Source of the DNA: Cymbidium sinense | Taxonomy: Eukaryota > Streptophyta > Magnoliopsida > Asparagales > Orchidaceae | Assembly (NCBI GenBank): GCA_021442155.1 | Contig: CM038214.1 | Span: 57,072,514 to 57,136,513 of the forward strand | DNA length: 64,000 nucleotides | Reading direction: 5' to 3' | In this document: piece after piece, positions 32,321-44,491 of the stretch | Layout: the number at the start of each line of letters is the position of its first letter | Numbering within the stretch: the stretch's first letter is position 1 | Notes under the pieces: model-generated | What the model was told of the DNA's origin: nothing | The model's database searches: none | The model's input: only the letters and a program-made list of their open reading frames with translations | Position numbers and translations under genes: made by a program

Positions 32321-32830
32321 AAGGATATTGAATCATCAAGATTTAATTAAATCAAAACATCTAATCTAAAATTAATCAAAAAAAAACACATGAACTTAGA
32401 CAAACTTAAATTTCATTAAATACTAAGGATATTGAATTATCAAGATTTAATTAAATCAAAACATCTAATCTAAAATTAATCAACCAAAAAAACACATGAA
32501 CTTAAATAAACTTAAATTTCATTAAATACTAAGGATATTGAATTATCAAGATTTAATTAAATCAAAACATCTAATCTAAAATTAATCAACCAAAAAACAC
32601 ATGAACTTAAACAAACTTAAATTTCATTAAATACTAAAGATATTGAATTATCAAGATTTAATTAAATCAAAACATCTAATCTAAAATTAATCAACCAAAA
32701 ACACTTGAACTTAAACAAACTTAAACTTCATTAGATATTAAAGATATTGAATTATCAAGATGCAATTAAACTAAAACATCTAATCCAAAATCAATCAATC
32801 AAATACTTAAAGAAACTCAAATTCTAAATT
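32321..32830. repeat. 105-bp tandem repeat, about 4.8 copies
   Basis: The word AAGGATATTGAATTATCAAG (or AAGATATTG) begins units at 32321, 32425, 32531, 32636 and 32740, a period of 104-106 bp. Each unit continues through AACATCTAATCTAAAATTAATCAA and CACATGAACTTAAACAAACTT. Copies 1-4 are nearly identical, which implies recent expansion. Copy 5 is more diverged. Confidence 0.9.
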
Positions 32831-35183
32831 CTAAATCAAGTCAAATGAATCAAATCGAATAAATTACATAAATTCAAATGGGATAATTAAGATACTTACG
32901 GACCTTAGTTAGATTTTTTAGGAATTAGGATGTATAATAGGTTGAGTTCCATCTACAAGTGGAACTCATTCTACTCTTCATTCTTGAAAACCTAAACATC
33001 ATCTTAACCAAATAAAAGGGGAATAAAATGAAAAATAAATCATTAAATCATTTAAATTAAAATCACCCAAAGGTAAAATTTAAACAAATTTAAACTCCAA
33101 ATTGAAACTTAAACTAAAGAAGCCTAGTAAAGTCTTACTACACAAGCCTGAAGCACACACATTAGAATACTAAGTCACCACTTTTAGTGCTAAGTTAGGG
33201 TGTTGTATGTATGATGTTGTGTTTTGTTTTGTGATGTAATATTTTAGACTGGATGTTAGGGTGTATGTTTCGTAGGCTGGATGCTAGGCCGTTATTAGCC
33301 TAATCATATTTTCTATAGGGGGTTGTGTATATGGGGTCCCTGCAATAAAAATATAAATACTTTTGTTGTGCAGGTTGCTTAGCCCCTAAGCGTAACCCAC
33401 ATTTGGATAGGTGGGCTTGATTACCCATGTGTGGGGTGTTAAGTCCAAATTATTCATATAACTGCTTGGGTTGTATGGTGTGTTTAGCTAACATTTGTTT
33501 TACAAGTGTAGCAAGATTTACTTTTCCTATTTTTAATGTAATTTTGCATTAGGAATTATGATTAGTGTTATGGGGGATTAGGATGAGCAGTGGCCAAAAG
33601 GCTTAGTCCCTGGGGTGCCCTGTGATGCCTTTGGAGCAAATAAAATTAAAAGAAAAAATGAAGGAAGAAATGAAGAAAAGAAGACCCCCATATCATGTAT
33701 TATTTTTCTTTTGTAATCCAGGTTGTATAAGGGTAGAGCTCGGCTACCCATCTTTTTTTCTCTTTTCGGTGTACGGTGGAACCCGATCACACTAGCCATT
33801 TATTCTTTTACAGTAGTCTATAAAATTATTTGATGTTGTGTTTAGATTGTGCATTAGAACAACATGCTTTTCATAGTTTCTTTATGACTAATGCTTGAAT
33901 GTGTGGCCTGGATGTGGTAGGAACTTAGGATAAAAATTAATTTTTCTACCCCAATTAACAACTCATAACTAAAATTTTAAAATAACTCATAACCTCAAAT
34001 AAAAGCCTAGGAATTAAATCAAGATAATAAAATATTTAGCAACCCTTTTTGGATGGATGAATGTATAATATCATGCATGTCATATTATTTCACTCTTGTT
34101 AAGAGGGGACTTCATCTTTGCTAGAGAATCAAGGCTTAACCTATGAGACCCTTTGGTGGAAGAACACCCCTTTCTCTCTTAATTTAGCCATAGTCAAAAT
34201 AAAAAGTCCAAAATAATTAAATAAATTTGATAAAATTTACATTATATTAAGTCATGAATTCATACCACTTATGCTCTAGTCTCTTAGGGAGTGAGTTTAA
34301 GGACTTAGTCTCCTCTATAAATGAATGACAGCTTAGCCATCTTGCAAAGCATGAGACTTGCCTACATGAATTTAAAGTGTAGGAGGAGTTAGCTGGCTGC
34401 CACTCTAGGCGGTAATAAGTCCAGCAATCAGGTGGTTCATTCTCTCTTATGGAGGTAAACCATATACCCATTTTTGCCTTAGATTTAGGTTGTGCCTTTA
34501 TTTTGTACCAAGGCTCCTTAGTTTAAGAATCTTAGGTAGCTATTTTCTTTAGGCTACAAGCATAAATCCTCACCTCTTAGGCATTTCCATAATCTTATGT
34601 TATGGAATTATAAGCCCTAGTAATCTAATAAAATATCAACTCAAATAATTAACTCTCTTCAATTTCAAAGATATAAAGCCCAATTATAGGGTAGATTGGA
34701 ATGCTCACTAGGCTTCCAAGTATCATGAGCATTTCCTACTTTCTCCCTTTGGATTCCAAAATAAGTCATCTCCTTGATCTATCCCATTTGATTTTCTAAA
34801 ACAGCTAATCCTTTAATAGTCTTAACCTTGAAATCTTTGGAGACCCTAATTATCTACTTTAATTAAGAGTATTCTTAAGGAATTCCCACTCCTTAGGATG
34901 TAATTAACTATGGGGCTTGCCTCCACAGGGAACTTAATGAAACCAGCTTAAAATAAATCCTACTTTACTTTTCCATGTAAACTAGGGGTAAGATCTTTGG
35001 TATATTTGAAGACTCATCATGCCTTTGGAGTCCTTATTAGGTGATTAGGTCCATTATAGGTTAGTGATTTCTATCTTTCGATATAGTACATCATTCCTTA
35101 ATGTCGTACTCGATTTCTTCAATAAGTACCAACTAAGATCTATGTGGTGTCCCACATCCTGAAAATAAACACCACAGATGTTT
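32831..35183. other. Unassigned non-coding region, possible 5' LTR
   Basis: No ORF that I can assign; the short minus-strand frames (33578-33799, 34247-34471, 35054-35248) lack recognisable motifs. Because a primer-site-like motif follows at 35184, the sequence directly upstream should be the end of a 5' LTR; it reads ACACCACAGATG. The LTR start could not be located. Confidence 0.4.
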
Positions 35184-35205
35184 TTGGTGACTCCACTGGG
35201 GATGG
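35184..35205 (+). promoter_or_regulatory. Possible retrotransposon primer-binding site
   Basis: TTGGTGACTCCACTGGGGAT resembles the GGCGACTCCACTGGGGAC-type sequence found directly after the 5' LTR of Ogre/Tat elements. I recall this motif class from such elements but cannot check the tRNA match here. It is followed on the same strand by non-coding leader sequence and then pol remnants. Confidence 0.5.
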
Positions 35206-35534
35206 TTCCTCTCTCCATCTTTAGTAGACAATTATTGTCTCCAAGCATCGATAGTGGACTTATATTTTATATAAGCCCAAGATTATCTTTCTTTCTATTG
35301 GCACTTAACTTATTTCATCCTTAAGCAAAGCTAGCCAACATCCTTTAAGTTTTAGGACCTCACTCCGTGTAGGTCTTATAATTCCTATTGGGTCCCCCAA
35401 TAGGTGAAAGTAAATTAACTAAAGAAAAGAAAAGTAACCAAACATAAAATTTTGAATCTCTTACCACTAGCTTTGTGAAGCAAGGTTCATCCCATGCTTA
35501 ACAAAATTTCAATAAAATACAAAGTAAAATAATT

Positions 35535-35535
<1 letters not shown>

Positions 35536-35569
<34 letters not shown>
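35536..35569. repeat. (TAA)n microsatellite
   Basis: About eleven TAA units in a row, ending AATAATAAAATAAAC. Confidence 0.95.
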
Positions 35570-35570
<1 letters not shown>

Positions 35571-35599
35571 TAAACACCTTTTCAAAAAAATTTAAAAGT

Positions 35600-36165
35600 C
35601 TTTTCAAAATAAAAATCAGATGAACCCCATTTAACATAATCTAATTTGTTAAATGGAGATTCTCTTTTTAAAATCAAAATTAAACAAAGAAAAAATCATT
35701 TCTCCAAAAATTTTTAAATCCCTTTCAAAATAAAATTAATTGAACCCCACTTAGCATAGTCAAATTTGTTAAGTGAAGGTTCATTTTCCAAAATCAAAAT
35801 TAAATTAAATAAAACCTTTTCTTGAAAATTAAATATTAAAACTATTTTTTTCAAACAAAATTAACCAATTTCATTTAACATACTCAAATTTGTTAAATAA
35901 TAGTTCTCTTTTAAAATCAAAATCAAACAATGCCAAATAAAATAAAATAAAAAAAATTCCTAAATTTTTGAACCTACCATCATTTGGGAAGTTAAGTTTC
36001 AAAATTTCTTAAGTCCCAATCAAAGAGCTCTGAACCTACAGTCATATCAACATTTGACAAGTGAGGTTTCGAAAAAATTCTCTTCAAAATCTCTTCAAAT
36101 TGAGATCTAATTATTTGAACTCCTTTATCATATTCAAATTTGATAAGTGTGGGTTCAAATTCTTT
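35600..36165. repeat. Degenerate tandem repeat with hairpin units
   Basis: Units of the form GAACCCCACTTAGCATA then TCAAATTTGTTAAGTGAAGG recur near 35621, 35744, 35866, 35970, 36029 and 36117, first about 123 bp apart and later closer. The two halves of each unit can pair (for example CACTTAGCA with TGTTAAGTG; CATTTAACA with TGTTAAATG; TATCA with TGATA), so the stem seems kept while its sequence changes. Between units is AAATCAAAATTAAA filler. No protein frame is kept. Confidence 0.65.
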
Positions 36166-37069
36166 ATATTTATAAAGAATGTATGAATCAAATTTCACAT
36201 AGAGCTTGAAAACCTTAAGATGACTTATGATAATACAATATTCATTATTATCAGTCACAAAGTTATGAATCATAAAAACTTTTATGATGAAATTCAACTT
36301 AAAACCAAGATGTGGATTTTCACCCTAAAGGAGAAAGGCCATAGAGATTCCATCATGGGCCAATAATGAAATTGACAAAGATTTTGAGTATGTCTTATTT
36401 ATTCCAGATAAGTATGACTCAAATGATTTGAATCCTAATTTCTAAAAGAAGATAACTCTAAAAAAATGATCATAATCCATAAAATAGCAGTATGGATGGG
36501 CTTGACACTTTAATGATTCCAACTCGGGTAGAAATGCCCCCATTCTAAGCTTTCATGGTGTCACTATTGATAAAGAGTTAGAATCATCAAATTTTAAAGG
36601 TTTAATGGGATAAACTTTGGACAAAAAAAAGAAAAAAAAGAAAAGAAAAAGAAAGAGAGAGAGTAGACATCAATTCTACCTTACTTTTAGAAGATATCAT
36701 AAAAGTCAATTATTGTAGTGGTAGGGTCCTACCAGTTTGATCAACACCATAGGAAGAAGCAAAGTAGTCATTGGAAATAATCAAATTCTAAATCTTACTT
36801 AAGATACACCTCACAATCTAAAATAAGGACATCAAATTATTCTTAAGGTTAATCTTAGGTCCTAAACTATCTTGGAAGGTTGCCACTAAGCTAAGTAATA
36901 AGTGCACTCTCACATTCTCTAAAGAGGTAGAAAAGTATTTGATTCTTCCTTGCTCAGTTAGTGGCAAGCTCCTCAAGTCATATTCTGCATAGAATATCCT
37001 ATAGAAAATAAAGACAAGCAATCTCCTCTAGAGAACACAATATAGACAAAGGCTTAAGAAAATAGGGTG
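36166..37069. other. Unassigned segment between tandem arrays
   Basis: Mostly AT-rich non-coding text, with an AAAAAAGAAAAAAAAGAAAAG and GAGAGAGAG tract near 36627-36661. A 101-codon minus-strand frame (35992-36297) overlaps the hairpin repeats and shows no recognisable motif. Nothing else is supported. Confidence 0.4.
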
Positions 37070-37605
37070 AGAAAGAGAAGAAGAAAAAGAGATAAAGTAA
37101 AGCACCAATAATACATATTGATTTAGAATCCAAAAAATAAATCATATGTACGAGGTGTAAATTCAAAAAAAAAAGGATAATGAGAAGAGGAAAAAGAGAT
37201 AAAGTAAAGCACCAATAATACATATTGATTTAGAATCCAAAAATAAATCATATGTACAGGTGTAAATTCAAAAAAAAAATAAAGGAGAATGAAGAAGAAA
37301 AAAGAGATAAAGTAATGCACCAATAATACATATTGATTTAGAATCCAAAAAATAAATCATATGTACGAGGTGTAAATTCAAAAAAAAGGAGAATGGGAAG
37401 AAGAAAAAGTGACAAAGTAAAGCACCAATAATACATATTGATTTAGAATCCAAAAAATAAACCATATGTACGAGGTGTAAATTAAAAAAAAGAGGAGAAT
37501 GAGAAGAAGAAAAAGAGAAAAAGTAAAGCATCAATAATACACATTAATTTAGAATCCAAAGAATAAATCATGTGTATGAGGTGTAAATTCAAGAAAAAAG
37601 AGGGA
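37070..37605. repeat. 107-bp tandem repeat, five copies
   Basis: The word TAAAGTAAAGCACCAATAAT starts units at 37093, 37200, 37308, 37413 and 37519 (period 105-108 bp). Each unit continues ACATATTGATTTAGAATCC, AATCATATGTACGAGGTGT and an A-run plus GAGAAGAAG tract. Length differences come mainly from the A-runs. The overlapping minus-strand ORFs rich in Phe/Ser/Leu are products of the array, not genes. Confidence 0.92.
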
Positions 37606-38029
37606 AAATAATATATGAAATATATTTTTAGTCAAATTTTGACAAGTCTTTAGAGTTAGATGTCAATAAAAAAAAGTTCTAAAAGGAGGATTCGTGTATG
37701 ATATGACTAGAAACTTAGTAGGTATGCGAGCTCATTGACTCCAATTCTACTATCTCACGATATTCTTATAGGATTGGAAGTTAAGAGTTGCTCCTAACCT
37801 CTAGCAAAAAAAAAATTATGAGATTTCAAATTTCTACTTCATACCTCTTTCTTCAAGCTCGAAAGAGGATTTAATGCTTGTAGACCTACATTTCTCAAAG
37901 AATTTTGAAGATTTTCAAGAAGAGATGCACTCCGTGAAGTTGAGGAAAAAATTAGATCATTAACAAATAAGTTTAAATAAAATTAACCTCAGAACATAAA
38001 GGGAGTCCACCCACCCTCCCAACATCCAT

Positions 38030-39150
38030 ATATGATAAGTTAGAAAACAAAATGCTAATGACTTGGTTAGGTTACTTTTGTAGTTTAAAGACTGATTTAC
38101 CTAAGACCATTATAAAGTGCCCAATACATCTCCGAAGGTAGCAGTCTATAAACTCAAAATTGAACCTATTGTTATTCTTATTTTAGAAACTTTTGATGTG
38201 AAGAAGAGGATCAAAGTTTGAAGTTAACCTTATTGAAGAAGAAAGATACTTCCATGATTTCCCAACATTATTCCCAGTCAAAAGGAAGAATATTTAAATC
38301 CACACATATGTCAATTTTGAAGATCTAAGATAGGAATGTCTTGAAGATGAATTCACATTACCTATATTAAATTTAATAGCAAACATAGCCTCTTAGCATG
38401 CAGTCTCCTCATTCAAAGATGGGTCAAATGATGCCGGAGGATGAGAAGTCATTTGCATTTATAATTTCCATCAGAATTTACTACTATAAGGTCATTCCTT
38501 TCAGCCTTAAAAATACTGGCATCACATACCAGCGAGCCATGACTCGAATCATCAACAAACTCATTCATCACCAAGTTGAATGCTACGTTGATGATCTTGT
38601 GGTCTAAAGAAAAGAAAAGGAAGACCATCTTTACGATATGAGTAGTTGTCTTTGATTAATTGTGATACTACAACCTAAAGATGAATCCCCCTAAGTATAT
38701 AATTAGGATGGCTTTAGGAAAGTTTCTAGGGCTTGTAGTAAAGCATCATGGGATAATAAAATTGATCTAAAAGAGATTAGATTGATATTAGAGATGCAAC
38801 CTTCAAAAAAAAAGAGAAAAAAAAGAAAAAAAAAAAGAGAAACAATAAAGAGGGTCTCAACATAATTAAAATCATTTCAAGGAAGATTATCGTGTCTAAG
38901 ATACTTAATCTCTCATTTTTTTGGTAGGTGTTAATCATTCACTACTTTGACATAGAAAGTAGATCAAGTTCTAAAGGATGATAAGTTTCAATATGCATTC
39001 AAAAGCATAAGGTAATATTTCATGACACCTCCAATATTGGCCCCTCCATTCGCCTTAGGCTACTAGTTTAAGGCTATCTCCATTTAGGGTACAACTTTTC
39101 TTGTTAAAATTTATCATCAATAATCAAATTATAGAACTCTATGCATTGAT
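38030..39150 (+). pseudogene. Tat reverse transcriptase remnant (third element)
   Basis: Heavily decayed RT. Upstream of the palm it reads LEDEFTLPI, then ASXHAVSSFKDGS with a stop inside. The only open stretch (38398-38607) covers VIPFSLKNTGITYQRAM and ECYVDDLVV, with the YVDD box at 38584-38595. It ends at a TAA after the box. Beyond it, diverged thumb and RNase H text extends to about 39150, interrupted by an A/G-rich insertion near 38800-38850. It is more diverged from copies A and B than they are from each other, so it may be another subfamily or an older insertion. Confidence 0.75.
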
Positions 39151-39779
39151 TGAAAATCTTGAAGGTCTCACAAAAAAGAAATTTTAGAAAAAAAGAAGAA
39201 GAAGGAAGACAAGCCTCAATTAACGTTGAATATAGATGATTTAAACTCTTTCAAAGTTAGTCTATCTCAAAACTCTCCAAATCAAGATTTTGTTTTTGAT
39301 CATTAAAAGGTCTACTTTGGTGCATAAAAGGATGGAAAGTAGTTAAAACCACTATAATAGGAGAGTGTCTTGTATTTCTATGTCAACAAACACTACTTCA
39401 AAAGCCATTACACTAAAAATCAAGTTCAAAATTTGGAGAATAATTCAAGTAGTTGGAATAAGAAATTTTTTTTCATTCAAATACAAATTAGAACATAATA
39501 TTTGAGAAGCCTTGGTGAATTTCTTTCACTAAGGATGATCAATTACTTTGACTGGGTCCCAAGAATTTTGGAGAAAGAACACTACTCTTCGTTGTTTTTG
39601 TTTAATTTGCACACCCAAAGAAATTTCAAAAAAAAATAAAAAATAAAAAATAAAAATCAATTCCTTAATGAATTTATGTTTTCAAATCTACATTGATTGA
39701 GTCTGTATAAAAAAAAATCAATCTACTATCACCCTATCTACTATCACCCTTCAAAATTCCTCATCAATCTAAACATTCC
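39151..39779. other. Unassigned decayed segment
   Basis: Follows the RT remnant; stops in all frames and an AAAAAATAAAAAATAAAA tract near 39630. It may be unrecognisable pol. Direct duplication CTATCTACTATCACCCT near 39722-39750. Confidence 0.35.
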
Positions 39780-40061
39780 TTCAAACTTACATCAAAAACT
39801 CAATATTTATCTCCAGTACTATTAGGATAGGTGTAAGAGAACCCAAGCAACATCGTATCCTTCATCAACACAAACTACACATAATTCTCCAGTGTTACTA
39901 AGTTAGGTGTAAGAGAACCCAAGCGACATTGTATCCTTCGTCAACACAAACACAAACACAAACTACACACAATTCTCCAGTGTTACTAAGTTAGGTGTAA
40001 GAGAACCCAAGCAGCATTATATTCCTTCCTTCATCAACACAACATAACCACATATGAAACA

Positions 40062-40108
<47 letters not shown>

Positions 40109-41418
40109 TTTGTCTCAGGCTATTTTGATGTGAGAGCAAGCCCCTATGGCACTCACTCATTAGCTGCTCTAGGTCTGGTTTACATGCTACCTCGCTAGTA
40201 TGTCACCCTAGTGGTCACTTATTAGAGGATGTAAGTCCCCACACTTTCTTCTTAACTTGACCATTACACACCTATGAGTGCCTTGTCAGTTTGGTAGTCT
40301 TCACTGCCCTGCCAGTGAACTATCTTGTGTTGGCTTTCTTTAAGAAGATGCGAGTCACAATGCTTTCTTCTTGAACTAGCCACCATACTCTGACTAGATC
40401 AAGTTTCCCCAAGGTTTATGTGTAAGAGTCCCCCAGTGGCATTCTATTCTTTCATATCAAACACAAACACACATATCTTCTTTCAGGCTTTTTTTGTGAG
40501 AGCAAGCCCCCTGTGGCACTCACTCATTAGCTTCTCTAAGTCGGGTTTGATTTTTTGCCCAAAGCAACCGATCACCCCAGTGGTCATTTATTGGAGGATG
40601 TGAGTCCCCGCACTTTCTCCCTAATTTGACCATTACAAATCGATGAGCGCCTTGTTAGTTTCATAGTCTTCGCTACCTAACTAGTAAACTACCTCATGGT
40701 TGATCCTGTTTAGTAGGATGTGAGTCCCTGATCTTTCTTCTTGAACTAATCATCATGATCTAAATAGGTCAAATATATTTGAGGTTTAGGGTAATTCCCC
40801 TAGATGCTCCTTTCCTCTTGACTATGTTTGAGTTGATATAAGTTCCCAGTGGCATTCACTCAGTAGTCACCCAAGGTCGGATGGCACCTGTCGAGCCGAA
40901 GACAGACTATCCCAGTAGTCAGTTCTACTTTAAAGAGACATAAGCCTACACGCCTTCTTTCTAGATTGATTGTTGCAAATTGATGGGCACCATAGGTTGG
41001 TTGATGTTCGCTATGCTGACAGTGACTCACCCGATGGGTACACCACTCTTGGCAGATATAAGTTCCCACACTTTCTCTTTGAGTTGGCCACCAAATACCT
41101 ATTTGATATATGACTAGCCATGTCATTATTTCCAGGGTGTTGGATTAAGCCTTTAGAGGCCCCAACCCCTGCAGGCATTCTATTTGGATCACATCCTTTG
41201 CGACCCCATTTAGACACTACCTAGGTTACTTTTAGATTGGACAGTCCCCCTTTCTTAATAGCCACCCATGTGGTTGGAGAATTTGTTCAGTGGATTTATA
41301 GATTCTCCCTTGGTTAAGTAAATTTGAGATAGGTCTAGGTTGATATAAGCTCCTTCTTAGTTTGATCACTCAACCAATAGGGTCCACATTAAAATAAACT
41401 AAATAAATAAACAAAATT
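39780..41418 (+). repeat. Tat 3' non-coding region (third element)
   Basis: Same family as the tails at 2246, 18166 and 53991. GGTGTAAGAGAACCCAAGC occurs three times near 39830, 39903 and 39989. The GATGTGAGTCC, pyrimidine tract, TTGACCATTACA unit recurs at about 40215, 40595 and later. It contains an (AT)n microsatellite. It stops where an inverted TTGACC repeat begins. Confidence 0.75.
40065..40106. repeat. (AT)21 microsatellite
   Basis: Uninterrupted AT dinucleotides inside the third element's 3' non-coding region; absent from the other tail copies at this place. Confidence 0.97.
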
Positions 41419-44400
41419 AATCCGAGCTCACCTGAGCTATGATCCACTCCAAACTCAGCTCACACCTTTGCATGAAGGATCCACGAGGATCGGCTTTGAG
41501 AAATTACCTCATCGAAGCTTATGACCAGCGGTTCCAATGATTGAGGTAGCTTCGTTTAGTAGAAATGAAGCCCTGTTGAGCTGCACGAGCTTTGATTTAA
41601 GGTGGTTTGCTCTATGGACCAAGGTCCTCCATTTAAGCATTCGATCTTGATCAAAGTATGGCTTCTGGTGGCTTTGGAACTCAAGGGATGATTCTCTTAG
41701 CTTTGATTAGGTGTGGTGAAGTTGTGTGCAAGTTTAATTGAAGTTTGGTTAAGGGATGGATGGATTTGAATCAAGGGAGGTCTCCCTTATTTTAGCTTCA
41801 CACAGAGAAGAATGGTTGATCGAGGGACATTTAAAAATACTCTTAGGGATTTTGTTTCTCACTTGGGGGCTTAGAGAGTGCAAATGGTGATGACTCCGGC
41901 TCAAATTAAGGGAGTATACCCCTCAATTATGTGTGATGGATGGATGGGATCCATCCCTAAATTTTGTCAATTTTTCATAATTAAGGCATTGGAGTGGTGG
42001 CCGTCAGCTCCATGTGGCATGTCAGGGTTGGAGGAAGTTATGGTAGGGAGCTCAAGCAAGATTTGGCACAATTGGGTTGGCTTGGTCCTTTGGGTGCTCA
42101 ATTTTGGCTTGAAATGGGAGGAGGTGAACTCCCCTTGGTCCATGGTTGATCTTAGCTATTATAGGGTGGGATAGGAAGCTTAGGCACACCCCATTTGGTA
42201 CTTGGATGGCTGCCCAAGTGATGGAAGAGTGGACTTTGCTTCTTATGGAAAGAATCCAATGTGGGGAGGTTTGTCCAATAGAAAATTCCCTTGTGTGGGG
42301 TACACTTGGATTTGGGCTAGTTTGGGAGTGATTTAGGACTGGTTTGAGTCTAATTTAGCTAGCTCCTATAATCGCATGGGTTGGTTTGGGGGTGGTTTGG
42401 CTTCATTTGGTCAAATGGGCTCATATGGGTTCATGTTGGGTTAGGTTGACAAATTGGTCAAATTGGGTCAAATAAAGGCTTGGGTTAGGTTTAAATGATG
42501 ATTTGAAGAGTTTTGGTTCAAGTGGTTTAGATTAATTTGGCTTAGCTTTGATTTTGTCTCATTTGGATTCAAATAGATCAAATGGACTACGTTAACTAAT
42601 TCAACAAATTTGACCAAATTGGGTTAGGTTAGGTGTTAGTTCATGTTGAATTAGTTGATTGAAAATGATTGTAGGCTTTGGTTTAGTTTGATTTGGATTT
42701 AATTTTGATTTTGACTAATTTGACCTTTTAGGTCAATTTGGGCTAAAGTTGAATAATTGGTCAAATTAGGCTCAATCATGGCTTGGTTAGGTTCAATAAA
42801 TGATTTGGAATGAACTTGAGCCATTGGCTGCAATTAATTTAGATCAAATCATGATTTGACCCATTTTAGCTTTTTAGGATACTTTGGGTCAACTTAGGTC
42901 TAATCATCAATTGGACTTGGTTTATCTCAATTGAGGGTTTGATTATGTTCAATCATTGATTATGAATTGGTTTGAATCAATGGTTTCAATGAATTTGGTA
43001 TATGGTTGGTTTTGGCTAGTTTAGGTTTCATTTGGGCTAAAGGTTGACTTGGCTTAACCCAATTCAAGGTAGTTGATCAGCCTAAGATGATTGTTGATCA
43101 TGATATGAGGTTTGGATGGGCTTGGTTCAATTTAGTTTGGGTTGGATTAGAACTTGGCTCAAAAGGATCTTTTAGGTCATTTTGGGCAAGTGGACCTAAA
43201 TGGGCCAATTGGTTTGGTTTTGGCTTGATTCAAGTTTAGTTGAACTCATATATGAGCCTAGGATGAAAATATAAATCCAATTGCAATTGGTTTGGAGTTA
43301 AATGGATTTTGGTTCATTTGACAATTTCAAGTCAAAAGGGGTCAACATGGGCTTGACTTGAGTTGACTTGGATTTGGTTTGATAATTATAGTTTATGTTT
43401 ATATTTGGGTAAGTGATTGAAGGAATGACTGATTCATGAAGAAATCCATGGGTTTTGGGTTGTTTGGATATCATTTAGCCAAGTTCAAGAAATTTGCTAA
43501 AAAGGCTAAAATTAGAAATTTGATTTTATTTGGGTTCGGTTTTGGCCATTTGGATTTATATTTCATTTATATTTGTGAACATAAATGAAGATATGAATGG
43601 GTTATGAGAAAATCACTTGAGTTTGAAGTGATTTGGAAGAAATTTGACCAAGTTTAAGGATGTAAGTCAAAAGGGCTTAAGTAGGGAATTGATATGGTTT
43701 GATTTATTTTTGGTCATTAAAGGGTAGGTTTCATTTATATTTGTGAATATAAATGAAGGAATAATTGATTTATAAAAAAATTAATTGAATTTTGGTTGAG
43801 ATTTGATTATGCTTATGGAGGTAAGTCCATATTGCTTATGAAAGGTCTTGATTCAGTTTGATTTAGTTTGATTTGGTTTGGCTCATTTGAATTTGGATTT
43901 TATTTATATTTGTGAATATAAATGAAGTAATGATTGATTTATAAAAAAATAAATCAAGTTTGAGTTAGTTTAAAAGGGGTTTTAGCTAAGCATATGAGGG
44001 TGGTTCATTGAAGGGATTTTGGAATTTGAATTTAATTTTGGGATATAGTAATTTGATTTGGAATTGATTTGAAATTTTATTTGAGATTGAATGGATATTT
44101 GAGAAAATCAATTGAATTGGGGTTGATTTGAATTTGGTTAAGGCTAAGACCATAAGATAAAATCAAAGGGCTTAGAAAGGTTTTTTTTTTAGTTTGAATT
44201 TGATTATGGGTTTCAATCATTTGATTTGTAATTGATTTATGATTTGGATTTAAATTGGTATTTTGTTTTGAGGAAGGAAGCATGGATTGGTCTAAGGATA
44301 TAGGGTAGGCATGTTTTCCTAAATCCCTAAGGCATAATCTATTCGCGTGGCTAATCCTTCTAAGTCTCTAGGCTTAGGTTAAGTGTTCACCTAATCACTA

Positions 44401-44491
44401 GAAGTGTCTTAAGGCTAAGGAACTCTTGGCGTCTATAAGAGTCCTACATCAATAATGAGCAAGTTGAAACTCACTCCAAAAGTGAGGTCAA
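41419..44491 (-). repeat. TTGACC-family long repeat, inverted copy C (full length)
   Basis: The longest inverted member, about 3.07 kb. It begins AATCCGAGCTCACCTGAGC (matching the A1 end near 8507 in reverse), passes a TATACCCC core near 41905, then the GGTCAA-rich middle. It ends with CTCCAAAAGTGAGGTCAATA at the family start. Plus-strand frames such as 41878-42174 are not conserved in A1 or B and are rejected as genes. A telomere-like array follows at once. Confidence 0.8.

Larger units (their letters stand above)
35184..41418 (+). mobile_element. Third Tat/Ogre-like element, internal region
   Basis: Runs from a primer-site-like motif through repeat-rich leader sequence (35580-37605), a decayed RT region (38030-39150) and the Tat-type 3' non-coding tail (39780-41418). 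Gag, integrase and most of pol are not recognisable. It differs from copies A and B in keeping sequence upstream of pol. An inverted TTGACC repeat replaces whatever lay downstream. Joining these parts into one element is inferred from order and strand. Confidence 0.5.

Noticed and set aside
32321..32830. CRISPR-like array
   Set aside because: Whole 105-bp units are repeated without variable spacers, and the context is a plant nuclear genome.
35992..36297. 101-codon minus-strand ORF
   Set aside because: Overlaps the hairpin tandem repeat and has no recognisable motif; no conserved copy elsewhere in the window.
37268..37534. 88-codon and neighbouring minus-strand ORFs that look like repeated membrane segments
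   Set aside because: They lie wholly inside the 107-bp tandem array and repeat with its period; frame and length depend on A-run length.
41878..42331. Two plus-strand ORFs with many Trp and Gly codons
   Set aside because: Inside inverted TTGACC copy C; not conserved in A1, B or D.
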